Positions 25,775-32,335 of a stretch of DNA of 32,335 nucleotides are shown here, in pieces (the first letter of the stretch is position 1; each line of letters opens with the position of its first letter). Below the pieces are notes generated by a model, which was not told the origin of the DNA, did no database searches, and worked only from the letters and a program-made list of their open reading frames with translations. This stretch comes from an uncultured Bacteroidota bacterium (GTDB lineage: Bacteria; Bacteroidota; Bacteroidia; Bacteroidales; UBA12481), in the NCBI GenBank assembly GCA_903919065.1, contig CAIXHD010000465.1, forward strand, positions 1-32,335. The letters run 5' to 3'. A program made the position numbers and the translations under genes.

Positions 25775-28700
25775 TGAAAAAATTCATCCTGCTGTTTGTG
25801 TCTACCCTTTGGTTCATAGTGGCAGGTGCCCAACCCCTTATTACTGCCAAAGACCGTACGCGTCAGAATCAGCAGACAATCAAGGCTTACGCAGCAGCTT
25901 GCACGGCTGGCAAAACTTCCACCGACATCAATCTGAACAACGTAAGTACCATTATACATACCGGTGGTGATATGTGGTGGGATTTCAAGGTATCGCGCTA
26001 TGAAGTTCCCAAAGGATCAGGAAAAACCGCCCTCTGGAATGGCGGAATATGGATCGGTGGCACCGACGTTAATGGCCAGCTGAAACTGGCAGCGGTGCGC
26101 TACCGAAGTGGTGGAGTCGACTATTTTCCCGGTCCGCTGATCATGTCGGGGGAACTTCGCGGAACAACCGATGTTGAAGTTTGCTACCAATATGACCGGC
26201 ACTGGGAGATCTCGCGTTTCCAGGTTGAAACTTTCCGCAACTGGTACAACGCCGACGATGCAACCCGAACCCGTGAATTCAAAGGGTATACCATACCCGA
26301 GAGTATTCTGGAATGGCCTGCTCATGCGGATGCCGCCGCCGGATATGATTTCTATATGGCACCCTTCTGGGATAATAACGACGATGGTTTTTATAATCCT
26401 GCTGATGGAGATTATCCTTTTTACGACCTCGATGGAATCCTTCCCTGCGGCACCAGCCGTGAACAGAGGCGTCCACGCCTGTATGGCGATGGTACTCTCT
26501 GGTGGGTTTATAATGACCGGGGAAATATCCATATGGAAACCGGTGGTGAAAATATTGGCATGGAAATCAGGGCGCAGGCTTTTGAGTTTTCCACCAACGA
26601 TGCCGTCAACGACATGAGTTTCTATAATTACGCCCTGATCAACCGCTCCACCTACACCCTCATCGATACCTATTTTGGAGTATATGCCGACGGAGCCTTG
26701 GGATGGGCATATGATGATTATACCGGCTGTCATGTCAGCAAAGGCATGGGTTATTATTACAATGGAGTGGATGTTGATGGTGCTGGTCAGGCATGGGCAT
26801 ATGGAGCCAATCCACCGGCTATAGGCATTGATTTTTTTGAAGGCCCCTATCAGGACCCGAATGGAAAGGACGACTGTTCCAGCTGGGATGCCCAGCGCAA
26901 CCTGATTTGCAACGACTGCATCATGAACGGTAATATTAACGGGCTTAATTTCGGCGATGGCATCGTTGATAACGAACGCTGGGGTATGAGGCGCTTTGTT
27001 TATTACGTGAATACCGGTGGTGTAACCGGAGATCCATCTATAGCTCCCGAATATTACAATTTCCTTCGCGGATACTGGAAAGATAATGAACGCATGAGAT
27101 ATGGCGGCAATGCCCATCCATCCGGAGGAGGCACCGGACCGTTCACTGATTTCATGTTTCCGGCGGATTCAGATCCTTGCGGATGGGGACAGAATGGTAT
27201 TCCCATGCCCAACTGGACTGAAGAAACAGCTGGCAATGAACCTGGCGATAAGCGATTCGTGGAGTCGTCAGGTCCATTTGTACTTGAACCTGGTGCCGTA
27301 AACGATATTACTACCGGCGTTGTCTGGGCCCGGTCGTATGCCGGACCACCCTGGGCATCAGTAATCACTATGCTTCAGGAAGATGAAAAGGCCCAGCGCC
27401 TCTTCGAAAATTGCTTTAAAGTTATCGATGGCCCGGATGCACCTGAACTTACCATAGTTGAGCAGGACCAGAAACTCATCTTCCACATCTGGAATAAACC
27501 CTCGTCCAACAATTTTATGGAGAAATATCAGGAGAGGGATCCTTTTATTGTTTGCCCGCTGAATCAGCCCGATTGTGATGTTGATTATAATTTTCAGGGG
27601 TACCAGATCTGGCAGTTTAAAACAAGTTCCGTCTCGATAACCGATGCGACTTCCCAGAACACCAATCTTACCAGAATCGCTTTTCAGTGCGATATCCGCG
27701 ACGGAGTCAGCCGGATTATCAATTTCAACTGGGATCCGGATCTGGAAGCAAACGTACCGGTAGTGGAAGTCAAGGGAAATGATTCTGGCATTGAACACAC
27801 ATTCGTTCTGGAGGAGGACCTGTTCGCTGAGGGAGTGCGTACCCTGGTCAATTTCAAAAAGTACTATTATCTGGCGGTTGCCTATGCCTACAATAATTTC
27901 ATGAAGTATGACCAGAACGATCCAAAGACATTTGAAGGTCAGCGAAAACCCTATCTCGCCGGTCGTAAAGGCGCCGATGGACCGATTAAAATGTATGAGG
28001 CTATACCACATAAAATTGAACCCGAAAACGGAGGAACTGTGATTCAGGGAATGTTTGGCGCCTCACCGGAAATCGTTCAGGTGGAAGGTCACGGGACCGG
28101 GCTCAATGTGGTTGATATAACTATGGAAACCCACGATGAAATCATGAAAGGGGCTCCGTGGAAAGCCAGCCAGGTAAAATATCAACGGGGCAAAGGCCCG
28201 ATTATTGTTAAAGTAGTTGATCCAATGAATGTTATCGATGACAATTACACAATAAAATTCGACTCAGTCAACTACTTTGTTTCAACCAGTTTTATGAACG
28301 GCAAAGTCATGGATGGGAACTGGTTCATTTATAATTCCAAACATGATACGATCCGGTCAGAGAGCTTTGTTACAAACAATTACGACCAGCTAATTCTCCA
28401 ATGGGGCCTGTCGGTCAATATTTCGCAAGCTGAAATTCCTTTCAAATACGGATCGGTCAACAATGGATTCCTCGAAGCAACTATTGAATATGCGAATCCG
28501 GGCGAAGTATGGCTCTCATTTATCCCTGATGATGACCGTTCCGGACCGAGAAACTGGATCAGGGCGGGATACAATGATGGAGACAACTCCGATAAGAATT
28601 CGGTATACGAAAAAGTACTGGAGGGAACCTGGGCTCCTTTCCAGATTTGTAACATGGGTCTTCACGGACCTGCTTATGATAAAGCAGCCAATGCGATCGA

Positions 28701-29850
28701 TACGAAAAAGCAGCGATTGAGTTCGATTGACTTGTACCTGACTGCCGACCGTTCAAAATGGAGCCGCTCACCGGTTGTTGAAACGACCGACGATCCATTG
28801 CTTAGCATCGGGGGAGCAGGGAAATTCGAACTTCGCAAGAACCTGTCGATCGATAAAGGGGGTGAGCCGGGTATTGCCGGAAGCGGCGCCGACACAGTCA
28901 ATGAAAATAGTCCGAACTATATCAGTGAAACGGGCATGGGCTGGTTCCCAGGATACGCGATCGATGTGGAAACCGGTGAAAGGCTGAATATTGTGTATGG
29001 CGAAAGTTCATTTTTGACTGGCGATAATGGTGCCGACATGGCATGGAACCCATCCACGAGAGAAGGTTCGAAACTGTATCAGGCCAATAACCGTCTGGAT
29101 CCGGGTTATACCGATGTGTTCTTCGGTGGCAAGCACTATGTATACATTATGGGTCATAACAGAACCCAGCCTGGAAAAAAAGATGTGAACTATTTCCCCA
29201 ATTACGATGCTGGTCGGTTTTATGTCGAAAAAATGGCAGATACCAAGAATACCAGCCGCCGCCAGCAATTACTGGTTAATGCTATGTGGACAGCTGTGCC
29301 CATTGCCGACAGCAGGTTTATCAAGCCGGAAGATGTGGCTACTGATGTTTATGGGTTCATGAAGACTGGAAACGATATTAAGATACGCTTAAGGGTTGTT
29401 GGTCAGTATTGCGTGGGAGTTTATGACTATGCGGTGCCTGATTCGCTGGCGCTAAATGGTAACGAGCCGATGTATGAATTCAACACCCGGTCACTTTCTG
29501 TGGTAACCTGTGATCAGAATACCGCAAAAAATGCGCTTAAATTGATCAGGGTGGTACCAAATCCATATTATGGCAATTCGGCTTATGAACTTTCTCAGCT
29601 CGATAATCTGGTCAAGATCACTAACCTCCCGAATATCTGTACAGTATCGATTTATTCAGTTAATGGCAATCTGGTTCGAAGGTTCACCAAAGACAACAGT
29701 ATTACCTATCTTGATTGGGATCTGAAAAATCAATATGGCATTCCGATAGCCAGCGGTGCTTATATTGTACACATCAACGCACCGGGTATCGGTGAGAAAG
29801 TGGTCAAGTTTTTTGGCGCCATCAGACCGCAGGACTTGAATTCGCTGTAA
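25774..29850 (+). CDS. Giant secreted protein with T9SS-CTD-like C-terminus (copy 1)
   Basis: This 1358-residue protein has a signal peptide (MKKFILLFVSTLWFIVAGA, then QPLITAK). I recognise no named family; the paralogue starting at 29930 shares its order and many identical blocks. Residues 200-211 fit an EF-hand-like calcium loop with D200, N202, D204, G205, N208 and D211, continuing as a D/G-rich stretch to 221. Blocks such as ELTIVEQDQKLIFHIWNK are nearly invariant in the two copies. The last 100 residues (from about 1258, VVPNPYYGNSAYEL) form a beta-sandwich with SIYSVNGNLVRRF and SGAYIVHI, like a FlgD-like or T9SS sorting domain, but with a 9-residue extension, IRPQDLNSL. Its start overlaps the stop of the kinase gene by one base (TAATG). 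Confidence 0.78.
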   Translation: MKKFILLFVSTLWFIVAGAQPLITAKDRTRQNQQTIKAYAAACTAGKTSTDINLNNVSTIIHTGGDMWWDFKVSRYEVPKGSGKTALWNGGIWIGGTDVNGQLKLAAVRYRSGGVDYFPGPLIMSGELRGTTDVEVCYQYDRHWEISRFQVETFRNWYNADDATRTREFKGYTIPESILEWPAHADAAAGYDFYMAPFWDNNDDGFYNPADGDYPFYDLDGILPCGTSREQRRPRLYGDGTLWWVYNDRGNIHMETGGENIGMEIRAQAFEFSTNDAVNDMSFYNYALINRSTYTLIDTYFGVYADGALGWAYDDYTGCHVSKGMGYYYNGVDVDGAGQAWAYGANPPAIGIDFFEGPYQDPNGKDDCSSWDAQRNLICNDCIMNGNINGLNFGDGIVDNERWGMRRFVYYVNTGGVTGDPSIAPEYYNFLRGYWKDNERMRYGGNAHPSGGGTGPFTDFMFPADSDPCGWGQNGIPMPNWTEETAGNEPGDKRFVESSGPFVLEPGAVNDITTGVVWARSYAGPPWASVITMLQEDEKAQRLFENCFKVIDGPDAPELTIVEQDQKLIFHIWNKPSSNNFMEKYQERDPFIVCPLNQPDCDVDYNFQGYQIWQFKTSSVSITDATSQNTNLTRIAFQCDIRDGVSRIINFNWDPDLEANVPVVEVKGNDSGIEHTFVLEEDLFAEGVRTLVNFKKYYYLAVAYAYNNFMKYDQNDPKTFEGQRKPYLAGRKGADGPIKMYEAIPHKIEPENGGTVIQGMFGASPEIVQVEGHGTGLNVVDITMETHDEIMKGAPWKASQVKYQRGKGPIIVKVVDPMNVIDDNYTIKFDSVNYFVSTSFMNGKVMDGNWFIYNSKHDTIRSESFVTNNYDQLILQWGLSVNISQAEIPFKYGSVNNGFLEATIEYANPGEVWLSFIPDDDRSGPRNWIRAGYNDGDNSDKNSVYEKVLEGTWAPFQICNMGLHGPAYDKAANAIDTKKQRLSSIDLYLTADRSKWSRSPVVETTDDPLLSIGGAGKFELRKNLSIDKGGEPGIAGSGADTVNENSPNYISETGMGWFPGYAIDVETGERLNIVYGESSFLTGDNGADMAWNPSTREGSKLYQANNRLDPGYTDVFFGGKHYVYIMGHNRTQPGKKDVNYFPNYDAGRFYVEKMADTKNTSRRQQLLVNAMWTAVPIADSRFIKPEDVATDVYGFMKTGNDIKIRLRVVGQYCVGVYDYAVPDSLALNGNEPMYEFNTRSLSVVTCDQNTAKNALKLIRVVPNPYYGNSAYELSQLDNLVKITNLPNICTVSIYSVNGNLVRRFTKDNSITYLDWDLKNQYGIPIASGAYIVHINAPGIGEKVVKFFGAIRPQDLNSL

Positions 29851-29854
29851 AACA

Positions 29855-29880
29855 GTGACGGGTTACGGGTGACGGGTGAC
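29855..29880. repeat. Tandem 7-bp repeat (3.7 copies of GTGACGG)
   Basis: GTGACGG, GTTACGG, GTGACGG and GTGAC follow one another directly after the stop of the first giant gene. It is a minisatellite-like array in the 79-bp gap between the two paralogous giant genes and could vary in copy number. Confidence 0.7.
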
Positions 29881-29896
29881 AAAAAGTGGTATATTA

Positions 29897-29915
29897 GGTC
29901 AGTTATAACCTGACC
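29897..29915. promoter_or_regulatory. Dyad GGTCAG / CTGACC before the second giant gene
   Basis: GGTCAG (29897-29902) and CTGACC (29910-29915) are perfect inverse copies around the palindromic GTTATAAC, 15 bp before ATG 29930. A TATATTAG that differs by one base from the Bacteroidota -7 consensus abuts it. This fits an operator over a promoter, but a plain transcript hairpin is as likely. Confidence 0.35.
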
Positions 29916-29929
29916 CTATTTATCTGATC

Positions 29930-32335
29930 ATGATAAAGTCAATATTACTGGTTTTGGCAATGGTCATTTTATCGTGGCCAACCCGTGGTGAAGAAAGTAA
30001 ATTTCTCAAAAAACCGACCCAATCAGCTGACAACCAAATCAAAGGACTCTCTGCGGCTTGTCAGATAGGCAAAACCGTTACGGAGATCTCCCTCAACAAT
30101 GTCCGAACGTATATCCACATGGATGGTGTTCTATGGACCGACATCAGCGGGAATGCCTCGGGGTACGAAATTCCGAAAGGTTCCGGGAAAGTTTGTCTTT
30201 ATTCAGGAGGTATCTGGATCGGGGGAACCGACGTCAACGGACAACTCAAGCTTTGTGCCTCCAACTGGGTCGGCTGGCTCAAGCATTACTGGCCTGGTCC
30301 CTTGATCATGTCGGGCGAGCAACGCGGTACCACCGACGTTGAAGTCTGCTATCAATATGACCGTCATTTTGAAATTAATCGTTATCAGGTGGAAGCCTTC
30401 CGTGAATGGTACAACACACCGGTTGATAAGAGAGATTTCGAATTTAAAGGATATTCTATTCCTCAGATTATTCTCGATTGGCCGGCTCATGCTGATGCCG
30501 CATCAGGTTACGACTTCTATCTGGCTCCATTCTGGGACAATAATGATGACGGATTTTATAATGCCGCTGATGGTGATTATCCGTTCTATGACCTCGACGG
30601 AATACTTCCCTGCGGAACAACCAGAGAACTGAGGCGTCCGCGTCTTTTTGGCGATGGAACCGTTTGGTGGGTATACAATGACCGCGGAAATATTCACACT
30701 TCCCCGGAAAGCGAGGCCATTGGCATGGAAATCCGTGCACAGGCATTTGAATTCTCAACCAATGACGCCATGAACGACATGAGCTTCTACAACTATGCGC
30801 TGATCAACCGTTCAACCTATACCCTGATCGAGACCTATTTCGGAGTTTATTGTGATTCAGATGTCGGATATTCGTATGATGATTATGTAGGTTGTCATGT
30901 TACTAAGGGAATAGGTTATGACTATAACGGCAATGCTGTCGACGGCAATGGAGAGGCATGGGCTTATGGGGTCAACCCACCAGCCGTCGGCCTCGACTTT
31001 TTCGAAGGCCCCTATCAGGACCCAAACGGCAAGGACGATTGTACCAGCTACGACGATAAATACAACCTCATCTGCAACGACTGTATCCTCAATGGAAACA
31101 TTAACGGATTGAACTTTGGCGATGGTGTTGTGGATAACGAACGCTGGGGTATGCGCCGCTTCGTTTATTACAACAACCAGTCCGGTCCTCAGGGCGATCC
31201 GGAAAACGCCTCTCAGTACTACGGATATCTTCGTGGTTACTGGAAAGATAATGAGCGGATGCGTTACGGAGGAAACGGCCATCCTTCCAGCGGTGCCACC
31301 GGACCGATCAGTGATTTCATGTTCCCCCGCGAATCCGATCCGTGCGGCTGGGGACAGGGTGGTCTTCCCCAGATTAGCTGGACTGAAGAAACAGCAGGAA
31401 ATTTCCCGGGCGATCGCAGGTTTGTCCAATCATCCGGACCCTTTGTACTTGAGCCGGGAGCCGTTAACGATATTACCGTTGGGGCTGTATGGGCCCGTTC
31501 CTATGATGGATACCTGCTGGCTTCCGTAGACAAGATGCTTCAGAGCGACGAAAAAGCTCAGCGCCTTTTTGAGAACTGCTTCCAGGTGGTCGACGGTCCG
31601 GATGCTCCGGAACTCACTATCGTGGAGCAGGATCAGAAACTGATTTTCCATATCTGGAACAAGCCATCGTCAAACAACTTCATGGAAGCCTACCGTGAGC
31701 GTGACCCGTTCATCGTTTGCCCTGTTGACAATGGAGACTGCGATGTTTATTACAAATTTGAAGGATACCAGGTATGGCAGCTCAAAACAAAAGATGTTTC
31801 AGTTACTGATGCAACTGAACATAATACGAACCTGGCCAGAGTTATCTTCCAGTGCGATATCCGTAATGGCATCGGCCGGCTGATCAATTTCGTGTGGACC
31901 CCGGATCTGGAAGCAAACGTCCCGGTAATTGAAGTTATCGGAAACGATGAAGGTATCGAGCATACTTTCGTGGAAACAGAAGACATCTTTGCTGAAGGGA
32001 TCCGTACCCTGGTGAATTTCAAGAAGTACTATTATGTTGCTGTAGCTTATGCTTACAATAACTTCCTGAAATATGACCAGAACAATCCTGATTCTTTCGA
32101 AGGACAGCGTTATCCTTATCTGGCCGGTCGTAAAGGTGCCGGTGGCCCGATCAAGATCTATGAGGCTATCCCGCACAAGATTGAGCCGGAACAGGGTGGA
32201 ACCGTCATTCAGGGAACTTTCGGAGATGCTCCGGAAATCAGCCAGATTGAAGGTCACGGTACCGGTCTGAATGCCGTTGAAATCACCCAGGAAACCCATG
32301 ACGCCATCATGAAAGGCGCACCATGGAAAGCCGAC
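29930..32335 (+). CDS. Giant secreted protein, copy 2, 3' end outside the window
   Basis: The frame is open for exactly 802 codons from ATG 29930 to the window edge, so the gene is truncated on the right. A signal peptide-like start (MIKSILLVLAMVILSWPTRG) precedes a body paralogous to the gene just upstream, with the same order of blocks: GGIWIGGTDVNGQLKL, GPLIMSGE, the calcium-loop-like DNNDDGFYN at D203, NERWGMRRFVYY, and KGAPWKA near the edge (residue about 796-802, against 791 in copy 1). The two are similar at the DNA level but differ at many synonymous sites, so the duplication is not recent. The C-terminal domain cannot be seen. Function is unknown. It lies 79 bp after copy 1. Confidence 0.85.
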   Translation, partial: MIKSILLVLAMVILSWPTRGEESKFLKKPTQSADNQIKGLSAACQIGKTVTEISLNNVRTYIHMDGVLWTDISGNASGYEIPKGSGKVCLYSGGIWIGGTDVNGQLKLCASNWVGWLKHYWPGPLIMSGEQRGTTDVEVCYQYDRHFEINRYQVEAFREWYNTPVDKRDFEFKGYSIPQIILDWPAHADAASGYDFYLAPFWDNNDDGFYNAADGDYPFYDLDGILPCGTTRELRRPRLFGDGTVWWVYNDRGNIHTSPESEAIGMEIRAQAFEFSTNDAMNDMSFYNYALINRSTYTLIETYFGVYCDSDVGYSYDDYVGCHVTKGIGYDYNGNAVDGNGEAWAYGVNPPAVGLDFFEGPYQDPNGKDDCTSYDDKYNLICNDCILNGNINGLNFGDGVVDNERWGMRRFVYYNNQSGPQGDPENASQYYGYLRGYWKDNERMRYGGNGHPSSGATGPISDFMFPRESDPCGWGQGGLPQISWTEETAGNFPGDRRFVQSSGPFVLEPGAVNDITVGAVWARSYDGYLLASVDKMLQSDEKAQRLFENCFQVVDGPDAPELTIVEQDQKLIFHIWNKPSSNNFMEAYRERDPFIVCPVDNGDCDVYYKFEGYQVWQLKTKDVSVTDATEHNTNLARVIFQCDIRNGIGRLINFVWTPDLEANVPVIEVIGNDEGIEHTFVETEDIFAEGIRTLVNFKKYYYVAVAYAYNNFLKYDQNNPDSFEGQRYPYLAGRKGAGGPIKIYEAIPHKIEPEQGGTVIQGTFGDAPEISQIEGHGTGLNAVEITQETHDAIMKGAPWKAD

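Noticed and set aside
26017-27117. 366-codon minus-strand open frame inside the first giant gene
   Set aside because: It is antisense to a strongly conserved coding region, has no signal or domain pattern, and reflects codon bias of the real gene.
29855-29880. CRISPR-like or attachment-site interpretation of the GTGACGG array
   Set aside because: The units are only 7 bp with no spacers and no integrase or cas gene is present.
30857-31429. 190-codon minus-strand frame in the second giant gene
   Set aside because: It mirrors the antisense frame in the paralogue, as expected for two similar coding regions, and has no features of its own.

Overview
The window looks like a chromosomal segment of a member of the Bacteroidota, probably uncultured. 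The evidence is type IX secretion (T9SS) C-terminal sorting domains on several secreted proteins, a mevalonate-pathway pair (mvaD, mvk), a SusR/HTCS-style double-propeller sensor kinase, and mostly weak Shine-Dalgarno sequences. No tRNA, rRNA, CRISPR array, prophage or insertion sequence was seen. Genes are densely packed: 15 complete and 2 partial CDSs, all on the + strand except one. No intergenic gap exceeds about 240 bp.

Layout. Bases 1-1731 hold the 3' part of diphosphomevalonate decarboxylase followed by mevalonate kinase. Bases 1822-6110 hold two tandem paralogous secreted Asp-box (YCF48-like) beta-propeller proteins with T9SS sorting domains. A large lipoprotein (6096-9002, minus strand) resembling a TIM-barrel glycosidase converges on them, with a 15-bp overlap at the 3' ends. 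A UbiA-family prenyltransferase (9091-10098) is divergent from the lipoprotein gene. Next comes a tight sigma/anti-sigma/lipoprotein operon (10174-12454): an ECF sigma factor, a zinc-binding ZAS-type anti-sigma factor with one membrane helix, and a lipoprotein with a C-terminal membrane helix. A secreted Kelch-propeller protein (12581-13912) and a LolA-like secreted protein (14005-14724) follow.

The largest intergenic gap (14725-14962) is a patchwork of short direct and inverted repeats. After it lie a 1000-residue VPS10/BNR-type propeller protein (14963-17965) and a clear intrinsic terminator. A glutaminase-A-like enzyme (18058-20166), a sodium:solute symporter (20209-21924) and a 72-residue two-helix membrane protein (21936-22154) form a probable nutrient processing and uptake unit.

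The right third (22236-32335) is the most unusual part. A stand-alone receiver protein lies 11 bp upstream of a double-propeller Y_Y_Y histidine kinase of the LytS type. The kinase stop codon overlaps the start of a 1358-residue secreted protein, which is followed by a close paralogue that runs off the window. No DNA-binding output domain (LytTR or AraC) is visible, so this sensor plus surface-protein cassette is the best candidate here for an undescribed system. Five different beta-propeller proteins in 32 kb suggest a lifestyle built on surface recognition and secretion.
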